Below, piece by piece: positions 22,001 to 33,600 of a stretch of DNA of 64,000 bases. The translations under genes and the position numbers were made by a program. Source of the DNA: Cliona cf. orientalis. Taxonomy: Eukaryota; Porifera; Demospongiae; Clionaida; Clionaidae. The notes beneath the pieces were generated by a model that saw nothing but the letters and a program-made list of their open reading frames with translations, had not been told where the DNA came from and ran no database searches. Within the stretch, counting starts at the first letter, position 1, and the number at the start of each line of letters is the position of its first letter. The stretch spans positions 496,001 to 560,000 of the forward strand of contig OZ005697.1 of NCBI GenBank assembly GCA_963930775.1. Direction: 5' to 3'.

Positions 22001-25000
22001 CCCATGGCAGTCCGAGCACCTTCGACGTACAAATTAGTCCAGTTATCAACACATGATTTATTTATTTATTCATGAAAGACTCTCGAGTTAATTTTCTTCA
22101 TGTGTTAGTAGAGTGTAGATAGATGCAATGGTGGTCCGTATGTGATGGCTGAGATTGACTGTACATAAATGTTTCAGGAGGAGTGGTTAAAAAGCTGAAG
22201 CATCTCACGACGTCGATTCGATTGGACTACCACGAGTTCATCAATTCGGTGGAGCAGACTCTCTTCTATGCCGCACAGCAAGCCGAGGCGAGTCTCGATA
22301 ACTACCACCCTCCAACAGTCCTGGTAAGAACATCAAAGGTAGCCTCGTCCCCAGGCTCTCTCTGATCTCTTCTTGTATTTGTTGAAAGGATTGGGGAGCC
22401 TGAGGACAAAGGGGAAGAGGCTATCCCCTCCCCCCAAAATGCTGATGACATTATTGTGGTTTTAATTTTTTTTTCCAGCTCATTTCTTCATCAGTGCCAA
22501 AGTGTAAAATCCTCAGAAATGCTGCCAAACCTGGAGTTATAGCGCACATTTATGTGAGTCATGAATCTTAGTTATTGTACGAGGCCAGTTATTATGGGGT
22601 GCCATTTGTACCAAAATGAAATTAAGTGTCATTATTTATAAATGACATGGCTCATTTATAAATGGCAAGGGTCATTTATAAATGTAGGGCCCATATGTTC
22701 AAAACGCAGCTACCCATTTATAAATGTCACGCTGCATTTATTAATGACCACCTCCTTATCTACATGCCGCACTGTATTTGTAAATGATAACTTCCATATA
22801 CATATGTCATGCTGCATTTATAAATGCTAACCTCCATATAAATATGTCACGCTGCATTTGTATGTGCTAACCTCCATATAAATATGTCACGCTGCATTTG
22901 TAAGTGCTAACCTCCATATGCATGTATTTATATATGATAACTTCCACATACATATGTCATGCTGCAGTTATAAATGATGACCTCCATATAAATATGTCAC
23001 GCTGCATTTGTAAGTGACCGCCTGCGTTTATAAATGAACCCGATCAAACATTACGCGAAGTCAGCCACGCCCCTTCCAATTGCCGCTCGCACGCGGCGAG
23101 TGGCGCGGCCGACCGCTCGCGCATGCGTACTCGTACGCGCACGCGCTACATAGCCGGCCTGCCACACCCACCAATCACTTGCACGTGCTTAGTATCGCAC
23201 ACCATGCAGCTATGGCGGTGAATCCTGCTACTGTGCAAGCCATATCCACTGCTTTGGCTGGCGCCCTATCCCCGCTGGACAGTCGATTTCACCTGGCTCT
23301 AGTGACGGTTCAAGTGCTGGAAGTGACAGGTTAGTAAAGTCCAGCACTGGCCTCTTGCTTTTAGTAGCACTATTAGCACCAGCCCTCCGTTTTAGATAAG
23401 ATGGCAAGATATGTTTAGGCCTAGACACACGACAATCAGGGGGTGAAAAACAGTTCTGAACATATTGTGATGCCTTACCTGTCACTTCCAGCATCACTAG
23501 AGCCTAAGGTAGTGCCAGGTGAAATCGACTGTCCAGCGGGAGTCACCGTAGCAGGAGCAGGAGCAGGAGACTGCTGCAACAATGGGGATAGGGCGCCAGC
23601 CAAAGCAGTGGATATGGCTTGCACAGTAGCAGGATTCACCGCCATAGCTGCATGGTGTGCGATACTAAGCACGTGCAAGTGATTGGTGGGTGTGGCAGGC
23701 CGGCTATGTAGCGCGTGCGCGTACGAGTACGCATGCGCGAGCGGTCGGCCGCGCCACTCGCCGCGTGCGAGCGGCAATTGGAAGGGGCGTGGCTGACTTC
23801 GCGTAATGTTTGATCGGGTTCATTTATAAACGCAGGCGGTCACTTACAAATGCAGCGTGACATATTTATATGGAGGTCATCATTTATAACTGCAGCATGA
23901 CATATGTATGTGGAAGTTATCATATATAAATACATGCATATGGAGATTAGCACTTACAAATGCAGCGTGACATATTTATATGGAGGTTAGCACATACAAA
24001 TGCAGCGTGACATATTTATATGGAGGTTAGCATTTATAAATGCAGCATGACATATGTATATGGAAGTTATCATTTACAAATACAGTGCGGCATGTAGATA
24101 AGGAGGTGGTCATTAATAAATGCAGCGTGACATTTATAAATGGGTAGCTGCGTTTTGAACATATGGGCCCCTACATTTATAAATGACCCTTGCCATTTAT
24201 AAATGAGCCATGTCATTTATAAATAATGACACTTAATTTCATTTTGGTACAAACGGCACCCCATAAGTTATAATATACTCAGTATTGTTTCTTTAAGGAC
24301 TTCACCTCGAGTTTGACTGACCTACTGAACGACATTGCTCAGTTACTGGAGAATTTCAGACCCGGAGCAAAAGCTAAGAATCTTGGCATAGTCTGCAAGG
24401 TATATATAGAAACATACCAGGAACCCCCCCACCCTCTCCCTCCCTCAAACAAAAATTCCACTCCTCAACACAGGGTGGACCTGGCTACTTCTACTTGGTG
24501 AAGAAGGTCCCAGTCACTCCAGCAAAGCTGAGAAACAGAGACGAAATCTTACAGTAAGGTGTCACGGTAAAGTTATGATTGCAGCTGCCACATTATATAT
24601 TATAATTGTAGGTTTTGGCAGGGCCTGGGCCACCACATGAGTAAGCTCTATCCAGGACAGTCAGTGGTCCACATGATGGAGTCCAACGTGGCTGGGAACA
24701 GGCAGGGAGAGAATGTAAATTCTACTAATTAATTTTTTAAAATAATTATCAGTATGAAAAATTAATAAACACTGGCCTACTGCAGCTGCTTGGTGACTTG
24801 GAGGCTGCACTTTACTCCCATCAAGTCAAGGTCCTATCACCTCTGGAAATGGCTCCTAGCGGTGAGAGGAAATTAAGGGGGTGGAAATTAATATTTATGC
24901 TCTGTACAAAAATTATTATTATAATATCCCCCATATTCAGGTCGTGAAATGTTGAACTGTTACTTTGACCCTGGTAAACATAAGCTCTGGAAGATGATGA

Positions 25001-25029
25001 GATACACGAAACTGCGTCTGTACAAATGA
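19018..25029 (+). CDS. Probably N-myristoylated IQ-motif protein, about 1080 aa, family not recognised
   Basis: Exons: 19018-19106, 19172-19423, 19578-19646, 19715-21879, 22178-22323, 22479-22553, 24298-24399, 24474-24553, 24612-24714, 24786-24861 and 24941-25029, all with GT/AG sites and kept frame. The start MGSIVSSKK fits the myristoylation rule (Gly2, Ser6, basic 8-9), suggesting membrane attachment. Two IQ motifs at exons 2-4, IIIQRVIRGYQTR and KIQRTYRSYKRRQ, predict calmodulin or EF-hand light-chain binding. A long disordered centre (repeated SLPSLR/SLKES units, a Met/Arg/Glu helix near MQQREAERAAAMK, an acidic GEGEGNEGEEGE stretch) precedes a folded, many-exon C-terminus ending MMRYTKLRLYK. 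I do not recognise that domain. The intron 22554-24297 hosts a palindromic transposable element. Confidence 0.85.
22593..24265. mobile_element. Long-palindrome (foldback-type) transposable element with 6-bp target duplication
   Basis: Two arms of about 740 and 780 bases are near-perfect reverse complements around a spacer of roughly 150 bases. The ends read TATGGGGTGCC and GGCACCCCATA, flanked by AGTTAT at 22587-22592 and 24266-24271. Each arm has an outer part of degenerate repeats of about 40 bases (ATTTATAAATG, GTCACGCTGCATTTG, CCTCCATATA) and an inner GC-rich part with an open frame beginning MPLARGEW and containing MAVNPATVQAISTALAG. In both arms this frame runs into a GT donor-like site after GGAAGTGACAG, so it may be a first exon carried twice. 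It lies in an intron; without the element and one AGTTAT copy the intron would be 65 bases. No transposase is visible, so I infer a non-autonomous element. Confidence 0.88.
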
Positions 25030-25228
25030 GATCAGTTATGGTATATTAATAATTATAACGCTGTCAGCTATCAAAATTACACAATGTACTGGCGCACTCT
25101 TTTTCACTGTTCGTCAGTATAATATAATATCAGCTGCTTTATCTAATTGAAAATTTCTTCTATAAATACACAAAACATAGTCACAGATATCACAATTTCA
25201 CTTTTTTGCCAATGTGGTACTAACTGTT
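25030..25228. other. Short convergent 3' region
   Basis: About 200 AT-rich bases separate the stop of the IQ gene (25029) and the stop of the C6orf136-like gene (25229, opposite strand). I see no separate feature; both 3'UTRs must share or overlap this space. Confidence 0.6.
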
Positions 25229-26741
25229 TTACGTTGGCTTGCTAGAACTGATGAGTTCTGGTTGTGGGAGGGGCGACTTTGGTGAAGCCACGCCCACCAG
25301 CCTTCCGAGCCAAACTCGCCACAAGCTTCTCAACTTCTCCTTTGTAGGAGCCGGCATGACCCGGTCCATTCGGTGAAAAGATATGAGACCAGAGGAGTTT
25401 ACAAGGAATGTTGAAAATCCATCAACTAACACCCTGTAATTAGCAAAAATGAAGAGTTAGGAGCAAGGAAAGGAGGAAGGGAGGGAGGAGAGAGAGATAA
25501 CTAACCTTTCCCTTAGTGAAAGAAAGTATCTCGGTCTCCCTCTCACCCGCCATCTTGCCTCTATCTTCCCCTGATCCACGTCCTTGGTAATCTTGATGAG
25601 GTCTAGGTTGGTCTGAGAGAAGGAGAGCTTTAGAGCAAACCTGGACGACTCCAGGAACATTCTGTAGCTCCGTCGAGAGTCAGTCGACCATCCTTGAGGG
25701 GGCAGGTTATTCTCAAACTTCATATTGGCATCGTAGATGTCGTAACTATGGTGACCATCAAAGAATGCTGGCAGCTGTGTGACAATAAAAATACAAACGT
25801 GATGGAAACTCGTCCCTTTTATAACTCTCTCACACACTGTATACCTCTTCTCTCAGTTTGAGAAGGATGACGGACATCTGTGCAGGTGTGGGCTTATCAG
25901 AAGGTAACCATTTCCCTCTCCTCCCCCTCCCTTCCGGCTGCTCTTCTCCCCTTCTCTCCACCTGCTTCTGTGAGTGACCTTGTGTCCCCTGCGGCCGGTC
26001 ATTCTGTCGTTCCTCAGCCGTTGGTGATGTAGGTGGTTCTCGTGCGTGCTCTAACCTATCTGCCTGCTGAAGAACCACTGCAGCGCTAAATGGCTGTTCT
26101 CCTTGGTCTACGTTGATCGAGTGAAGCTGTTGAATGACAAAATCAGCAGAGGTAGAAGGAGAAGAAGAGGGGGAGAGAGGAGATTGGCTGTGGTGCTCCC
26201 CGTGACTTGTGTCTTGCAAAAGTTGTAATAAAAGCGTGTGATATCTGTCAATGGTGCTCGGCTGCAGATTGAAACTCCTCCCACTAGTAATATCGGGTGG
26301 TGGAGCGGTAGTTTTGCAATCATGCTCGAATTCGACTTGTGTTCTGCTACTCGACCCAAATCTGAGCAGATCTCTCGTGAGCGCTGAAATCCCATTGGTC
26401 CACTGATACACACTCACAGCACTGGCCAACGCTAGATTGGGCAACCCCTTGCCATTACTATTATTACTGGTATGACCTACCAACTCAAATTCACAAACAT
26501 CACGACAATTTCTTTGCGAATAACGTCGGCCACGATGATAGTTGTCAGTACGGCAAGAAGGAGGGAGACAATATGGCGCCTCTGTTGGCCTAGGACCCAG
26601 AGCTGGCGGGATGCAAGGTTTACTGAGCAGGGCTAGGGATACAGATGGAGATAGAGGTAGGCGGAGCAAAGCGACCCCGCTGGGCTGGTCGTTCAACAAG
26701 ACAAGGGCAGCCGCTTCTTTCAGCTTCTTGAGCGCAGCCAT
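25229..26741 (-). CDS. C6orf136: C6orf136-like protein with DUF2358 domain
   Basis: Exons on the minus strand: 26741-25845, 25774-25506 and 25433-25229, joining in frame. The C-terminal two exons encode the conserved region: LPAFFDGHHSYDIYDANMKF, a Gln/Gly/Trp-containing segment, KIEARWRVRGRPR and VDGFSTFLVNSSGLISFHR, ending in SSKPT. This follows the vertebrate C6orf136 order (LP.FF, ARWR..G.P, YSTFYLNSSGLI..HR, CSKP). The family is uncharacterised, and related plant and algal proteins have DUF2358. The long N-terminal exon (about 300 residues) is low in complexity and poorly conserved. Its first 40 residues (MAALKKLKEAAALVLL) are Arg/Lys-Ala-Leu-rich and could target mitochondria, but I am not sure. 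A 5'UTR intron is likely, with donor near 26824 and acceptor near 26756. Confidence 0.85.
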
Positions 26742-26976
26742 GCCTGCCTAGCTGTTCAGCTGGAGAGGGAGGGAGGAAAGAGAGATGGAGAGTGGTATTT
26801 ATTCATGTGCACACACAGGGCTCACCTTTGATCGAGAGTTCGTGTCCTTGCAGTGATTTCGCATATTTAGAGAGAAAATTTAGAATAAAAAATTGACTGA
26901 CGACCTTTACCGAATCACGTTGGGCCCAATCCCGCAAACAAGCAGTTGTGTTTCAACTGCACCCCAGGCCGGCGAG
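26742..26976. promoter_or_regulatory. Divergent promoter between C6orf136-like gene and small membrane-protein gene
   Basis: The two start codons point away from each other with 235 bases between, part of which is the 5'UTR intron of the left gene. No TATA box is convincing. The open frame to the right extends upstream to 26893 only through a TTG, so the ATG at 26977 (context GCGAGATGG) is the better start. Confidence 0.5.
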
Positions 26977-27458
26977 ATGGGCGATCCCGGTCCTTCAGGC
27001 GCCAAGGGGCCCCCTCAAGGAACTATAAAAGCGCAGCTTACTGCCGCTGAATACGCAGAGCTGCAGAAACCGCTATTTTTCGGCAACCATCAGAAACAGT
27101 TCAAGATCTTCAATGCCGTCGTATCAGCAGCCTTAGCCTACTATCTGGTGTTCCACTACGAGTTCAAACCGAAACGACATGTATTCTCATGGGTAAGCTT
27201 AGTAGACTAGGGGCACCCCTCCAATTAGAACTAATTAAGTAAGTAAATATTATGACAATTTTATAGGTGTAAATGCTATAAATTTTGGGTATTTTCACGT
27301 AGATTCGTGAATGGAAAGAGAGAAAGATGAAGGAGATATTCTACGTTGATCCGAATGACAGTGAAGTACAGAGAATGAAGAGAGAAAAGAAACAAGTGGC
27401 AACAGCTGCAGCCGGCTCAAATGTGAACACAGAACAGCCACTCAGTGATAAAAGATAG
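26977..27458 (+). CDS. Small single-pass membrane protein, 123 aa, family uncertain
   Basis: Two exons, 26977-27192 and 27303-27458, join in frame to give 123 residues. After a Gly/Pro-rich start (MGDPGPSGAKGPP) comes LFFGNHQKQFKIFN, one hydrophobic helix (AVVSAALAYYLVF), a basic stretch (KPKRH) and a charged amphipathic tail (WIREWKERKMKEIFYVDP, RMKREKKQ). Size, a single span and a charged tail are typical of accessory subunits of mitochondrial respiratory complexes (for example COX6C-like or small complex I subunits), but I cannot align it to one and no targeting peptide is clear. It is convergent with GCLM, whose stop is 280 bases away. Confidence 0.7.
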
Positions 27459-27737
27459 CACACACCATTTTAATACTGACTAGCTACAATGTCATTATTA
27501 TTATCTTTATCTTACAAGATTCTCTGCTAATCTCACAGAATAATTGCACCATTGTACTGAAATACCAATTTTCATGCTTGGAATAGACCTTATAATTATT
27601 GCTATATACAATGTCATGGAATTGTGTTTTCACAAGATTACATAATTATACAACCATACTTTGCTATTGCTTAAAAAGTATTTATGCAAGATGAATTGAA
27701 TATTGCAATGCTTCTTATTAATTAAGTCATCAATTAA
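27459..27737. other. Convergent 3'UTR region
   Basis: AT-rich DNA between the stop codons of the small membrane-protein gene and GCLM. No open frame or repeat of note was seen. Confidence 0.6.
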
Positions 27738-30179
27738 TTACTTCTTCTTTTCAATGCTCACGAGATACCTGGTGGATTTCAATAATATTATTAATCAAAC
27801 TCCGCCCTAATTCCCCACCTACTCACCCCTTGTGTGCTATGATCCCCCTCAGTCGGATGATGGACGAATACTTGATGACCCACGCCGGACTCCAGTGGGT
27901 GTGGTCTAACCCTTGACCTTTCGTTGCGGACGGACCCGACACAAAAATCGATGGCAGCTGGTCGACTGGCAGGATCTCTCTCTCGTCATTGTGCGTGTGA
28001 AGGTTCACTCCTTTCTCCTTGGAGAATTCAACAAGATCCTAAAAAATAAAGGTCAATGGGCTTGATGAAGTCTTGGGGGGGGGAGGGGGGTTGAGGCTAT
28101 TTTAATGATGTTCTGGGGGCAAAACGGTACATTTTAACGATATCTTGGGGGTCACTGCCTCTATTTCAATTACGTCTTAGGGGGGAAATTTACTCGATTA
28201 TATGTCTTCAGGGGAACTGGAAAAGTGTTCCTTAACGAGGGTGTATCTTCATTAACTGTACTAGCCCAATAGCATAACTCAAGTAACAAAAAATTGGGAG
28301 GGGGCAGGGGGGATAAGTGTGTTAATGTGCACCTCTGGTATAGTACAGCAGTGTGCTAGATTGACTTGGTCAATGGTCGGCTTCACCGTCGACCAATCAT
28401 AGAGCTCCTTGAGGCGATCCCTGAAGAGGTCGGCCACTCCGATGCTCCGGGCCACTCCGGTCGCTGAGAGCTGTTCCATCTCCCTCCAGACTGGCTGCAT
28501 CCGAGCAAGGGTGAGGTCATCTTCGGAGCACGGGGGGAACGAGAGGATGAGACTGTCGACGGATGAAAGGCCAAGTTCACTCAACACTGCAATAGGAGAA
28601 GCAAAAATGATCATAATAATACTCCGAAAAAGAATACCTAGAAAAAAATTGGCTACAGGGGATTGTGTGCGCAAACAGTAATATAATTATCTACTTCCTG
28701 GAAGTATTTTAATTGGAATAGGAAGTCGCTCGTCACATGATACCAATGTGACCGTCAGCGAATACATGTAGCATGACTAAGTCTTTCTGCTAGTATTCGT
28801 TGTCCTTACTAGCTTGAACGGCTGGTTTGACGAATTTCTCATCCCATCTTGCGAGGAATAGCTTAACGGTGAATACATAATCCTTTCCCTCGTCAGTGGC
28901 TACCCTGTGGGCCAGTCCAGAGTTCCTGATCACCACCAGGGGATCCTCATCACCAACCTCCTACGATAGCAACAGAAATACATACAGCACTGATATATTA
29001 TAAAGGATCGTACTAATAAATCTACTATAATACAAGAATACTGAAATAATTCCGAGCGAAGCGAGGTTCCCACTCGGGTCCTGGTGACACTTGCATGGTT
29101 TCCCGAATTTCGAAAATCTCGCTCTCGGCCTCTAGAGCATCACAGGCCAGCCTTTGCAGTTTATCAACTGTTGATCAGATTGCTAACCTGCTACCGAGTG
29201 TCACAAAGCCGTGCAATGCTTCGTCTTGCCCAAGTGTATGTACCCCATTTGAAAAATTGTGCGCCTCCCTTAAAGCTCGCACTCCACTGTCACAGTTCTG
29301 ACCCCAACTTCATTACTACTCACAGATTGGCTGACAATCGGCCCACTCTTTGAACATGTCAAACTGACAACCTAGCTAAAAATTGGACTTACTGTGTGGG
29401 CGTAATGTTGCGTCCGTGGACTTTTTTGCACATATCCTGTAGTCCCTTTATCAGCTCCTTCACAAACATAGGAGGTGTCTAAAGCCGGTACCTATCCAAT
29501 ACTAAACTTTCAGACTCCTAGTCTTAACTAGCGCCTCGCCAGAGACGGTCAAATAGATCTACAGAACGCAAGGATTTTAGCACCGTCTGGCTCGTATTGA
29601 GGTAACCTTGCCCCACCCTAGCTAGAGCCTCGTGCCAAGCACGAGGCTAGCCTAGCCCCACCCGGTACCAGAGGACCCGGTACCCAGAGCCCGGTACCCA
29701 GCGCTCGTCCTCTAGCTCTTGCCTTGGGGGGTGTGGTGCAACGCTAAATCCGCGATCCTGTAAGCTTACCGCGTACCGCATCCTAACCAATTATTGACTT
29801 GTGCGCTGAGCGAGGAAATTCCTGCACTCACGTGTGTCCCTAGTAATAGTTAGGATGAGAATCACTGAGTTATAAAGTACTGCAGCAATTTTTTTACAAA
29901 CTCAAATTATACTGTCAATTATGCAACAAATTATACAGTATACATTAGCTTACCGGTTCTCTTCCATACCAACTCTTGACAGCTGCTTCACTTGCAGACA
30001 CCAGCTGAAAATCATAGTTTTCAGTAAACCATACCAACTGCTGACAAATAATTCGCATTCATACTCACTTCGTCCGTAGTGGTGAGGACGCCCTTTTTTC
30101 TTAGTTTATTCCAGCTGGCTATGTTACCAGAGTGGACGAGAAGCTGCGACGCAGACGCCAATCTCTCTCCTTTGTCCAT
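27738..30179 (-). CDS. GCLM: Glutamate-cysteine ligase modifier (regulatory) subunit
   Basis: Cytosolic regulatory partner of glutamate-cysteine ligase, the first step of glutathione synthesis; the fold is aldo-keto-reductase-like but without catalysis. Minus-strand exons: 30179-30069 (MDKGERLASASQLLVHSGN), 30004-29954, 29478-29393, about 28972-28812, about 28588-28331, about 28040-27825 and 27768-27738. Diagnostic stretches are LGLSSVDSLILSFPP, MQPVWREMEQL, STVKPTIDQVNLAHCC, GVNLHTHND and SSIIRLRGIIAHKG, followed in a 31-base last exon by YLVSIEKKK and the stop. All align in order with vertebrate GCLM. The junction between the third and fourth exons leaves a frame mismatch with the sites I chose, so a small exon or another donor between 28973 and 29392 is probably missed. 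Confidence 0.93.
29040..29760. repeat. Unclassified repeat-like DNA in a GCLM intron
   Basis: The longer GCLM introns are less AT-rich here and contain several small palindromes, such as GCCTCGTGCCAAGCACGAGGC near 29629-29649 and repeated GGTACC/CCCGGTACC blocks near 29661-29700. The texture differs from neighbouring introns and suggests an inserted repeat. I could not find ends, target duplications or coding capacity. The GCLM exon at 29393-29478 lies within the span. Confidence 0.3.
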
Positions 30180-30616
30180 TGCTTTATTATTATGAGCTAC
30201 AACATAGATTCATTGCATGCTGTGGTCATGAATTATTGATTTCAAAATTACTTTTTCGGTAAATTGGAGTAAGAAATATGCTGAGTGTATTACACAAGAG
30301 TATGCTGACCTGTATAATTTAGGACCATGATCATCAGCTCCATAGCTTCTATTTACCCACATTACCACAGTATAATTACAATATTTTTTTGTGTCAAGTC
30401 ATTAATTCTATATTATACACTATGCACCTTGATTAGGAGGATGGGGTAAAAATTAATTTTTTGGAAAATGTTGTATCATAATAATTATTGTTAGCTATAA
30501 AAATGTGAGATATTAATTTATTATGAGCTTCAGAGTCAGAAAAAATAATAATAATTATGTGTATGCCAATGTGTGATCATAATAATATTATAATAGTGCT
30601 ATTATAAGACTCTTCT
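30180..30616. other. Intergenic gap between two minus-strand genes
   Basis: AT-rich DNA containing the 3'UTR of the centrosomin-family gene and the promoter and leader of GCLM. I found no convincing TATA box or antioxidant-response element. Confidence 0.5.
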
Positions 30617-33600
30617 TTATGGCTTTCTTTGCTGGTTGAGAGTAGTTCGAGCTTCAACAAGTGATGAATGGGTTTGCAATACTGTGAGAGATACACAAAG
30701 AATTATTAGTGGTTCTCTCTCTCTCCCTTCTCCCTCCCTCTTCTCTCACTCACATTGCTCATAAAGTGAAGATAGATCCATCTTTGCTCCATTCCTACCA
30801 GCACCACCAGTAGCACCTGTCCCTGCCTGTGTTGCCGTGGTAACGACCCTAGTTGGACCCACATGACCTTGCATGTCACCACCCCCACCACCAGCACTAG
30901 CACTAGTACTAGCGCTAGGACGGGTGGGTGTGGTCATCGAGGGGAGAGTCCCTGAATCAGCGGCATGTATATGAGAGGACGAGGGTATAGATCCCTCCCC
31001 TTGTTGTTGCTCCAGGCGTTCCAGTAGTCTTCGACTCTCGTCCAGCTGTCTCCTCTGCTGGCGGAGGTACATCAGCAGCTCCTCCAGGAAGGAGCGATCT
31101 GAAGCCTGTATAGGAAAAATTAAATTTTAACATACAAATTGTTTTTTTTTTTACTGACCAATAAAGTAGGTGAGTCTAGAGCCTTCTGTAGCCTAGTCTC
31201 CAGTGTGTCAAAATCACCAAGCCCATGAAGAGAGAATGAAGTGGGACGACCAGCACTAGCCCCGCCCGCCGGATGATGTGGTTGTCCACCATGCCTCCAG
31301 CTGGCACTAGGACTAGGACTGGCTCCACCCCTACCGCTGGGGTCGCGACCTCTCGTCGAGCTAGTGTAAGTAGTAGAGGTACGAGTGAACGATGAGTCGG
31401 TCTTCCTGCTAGGTCCAATGCCGCCTCGTTGCCTAGACAAAAATTCATCGGAACGACTTCTTTCTGGGACTTCATCATCAGCTCCACCTCCACCTCCGCC
31501 ACGTGATGTGTGTGTAGTTGTTCGAGTTGTTCTCTCGCTACGAAACGAGTCTTTAAACTGTGATGGTGTGCGAGGGGTGTACGTTGTGTGCGCTGTGCTG
31601 GTGGTGGATGTGTGAGGAGTGTGGGGGGTGCGGGTGTGAGGGGTGGAGCTATCTCTAGGCGAGGTGAACGTGACGTTGGTGGTCGTGGCTCGGGTGGTTC
31701 TCGTTTGAGGGGGAGAACCCTGCTGTGATTGCTTGGTGGTGAGGAGAGAGGTAGAAGACGAGGAAGAGTGAGTGTATGAGCTGGTTGATGAATCACCGAG
31801 CTTGCCACTGTCAGTGAAACTTCTACCAACACCAGCGCCTCTAGGGGTTGAAGTACTTGTACCACTGCAACAGAAGAAAAAGAAGCGTAGCATAAAATCA
31901 GCTACATGTACATATCATAGTAAGGAGAACTGCATTCATATTCTCTGCTGGACAATGTCCAGCAAAATTTAAAATATTTTCTGCCGGACAATATCCAGCA
32001 AAAATTTTAAATATTTTCTGCTGGATAATATCCAGCAAAATATTAAATTTTTTCTGCCGGACAACATCCAGCAAAATATTCTCTGCCAGACAATATCCAG
32101 CAAAATTATTAAATATTTTCTGCCGGACAACATCCAGCAAAATATTCTCTGCCGGACAATGTCCAGCAAAATTTAAAATATTTTCTGCCGGACAACATTC
32201 AGCAAAATATTCTCTGCCGGACAATGTCCAGCAAAATTTAAAATATTTTCTGACGGACAATGTCCAGCAAAAATTTAAATATTTTCTGCCGGATAACGTC
32301 CAGCAAAATATTTTCTGCCGGACAACATCCAGCAAAATATTCTCTGCCGGACAACATCATGACAACTAAGGGTCCCCCCTTACGTTGTAAGCCGCTTACA
32401 CCAGCTTACCAATTACATCACATTAATGTAGAATCATTTACTGCCATAAAGTATGCTTGGATATTATTATTCTGATATATCTGACAACAAAAATAATGTA
32501 TAGCTAAATGTACATATTTCTTACCGACAGTGCTCCAGTGCAGCCATCAGCAGCCGACTCAGGGCATCGATGCTCTCGAGTAGTGACGCCATCTCTCTCT
32601 CCCAGTCCTCCCCTCCTCCCTCTCCCTCCTCTTCCCCTCCCCTGCTCCCTCGGCTACGTTCCAGCGATTCTCTCATCTCCTCCACCTTCCTTATGGCTAG
32701 CTGTAGCTCTCTCTCTAGACGGCGAACGAGAGATTCTAAGTCATGGATGGCAGCGTTCTTGGCCTTCAGTAGCTGATCTAGTTGTTCTTCTAGAGCAGAG
32801 ATCTTCTCCTGTGCCTGGGCAAGGCTCCTGTTGAGACTACAGGGAGAGAGAGGTGTAGAGAAAAATGTTACAATAATACTGTCAGAAAATGAATTTTAGC
32901 AGTTTAGTGGTCTACCCTCACAATTATTATCAATTGTTTTCTACCCCCCCCCCCCCCCCCCACCTCTATTAGATGAAACCATGACAACTTACTTTCTTAT
33001 CTCCTCCTCTTTCTCCCTGCTTTCGGCCAGTGCCTCAGCCAGTCGGCTCCTCAAGCCCTCTCCGTTCCTCGTAGCCTCCGCAAGCTGTGATTCCAGCTGG
33101 ACCACCTGTCGTCTAAGCCCCGCCTCCTTCCCCCTCCACCCCTCCTCCTTTGTGATGTGACGAGCCTCGCTCTCTCGAAGCTGAGATAGAAGGCTTCTCT
33201 CTTTCTCCATCATCTCTCTTCTCAAAGCTTGCTCTTGTTCCCTCAGCTCTCTTAAACTTGTCTGCCATTGGGTGGTGCTGAAACTGCTTGATTTTGTTGC
33301 ACTGCTTGGGCGTCTTGAACTCGACGGAGATTTGCTGAGCTGTTCACGACACTTTCGCTGCAGCTCTTGATTCAACCTCGTGACCTCTTCGTGTTTTTCT
33401 CGTAAAGCCCTAACGTCAGGGTGTTCCCCCATTGGTGGTGATCGTCCGGGGCTCGTCCAACTATCCGACAGCGTCTTAACAGGCGTCTCGTTTGCGTGAA
33501 GATCCGGCATCGACGAAGTAGCCAGTGTTGACATATCCTTCGTGGCCGGACTTTTCTTCACGTTAGCCAATCGTAACTCGGCGAGCTCCGACTGTAGACG

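Noticed and set aside
23475..23777. Independent minus-strand gene in the palindrome
   Set aside because: The same frame is present in the opposite arm; it belongs to the mobile element rather than being a host gene.
26893..26976. Upstream extension of the small membrane protein to 26893
   Set aside because: The frame there begins with TTG and has no ATG; the ATG at 26977 has the better context.
31898..32335. 145-residue open frame on the minus strand
   Set aside because: It is the translation of the hairpin tandem repeat; the peptide is periodic and matches no family.
31941..32358. Possible CRISPR array
   Set aside because: Eukaryotic intron, AT-rich near-identical spacers, alternating period and no cas genes.
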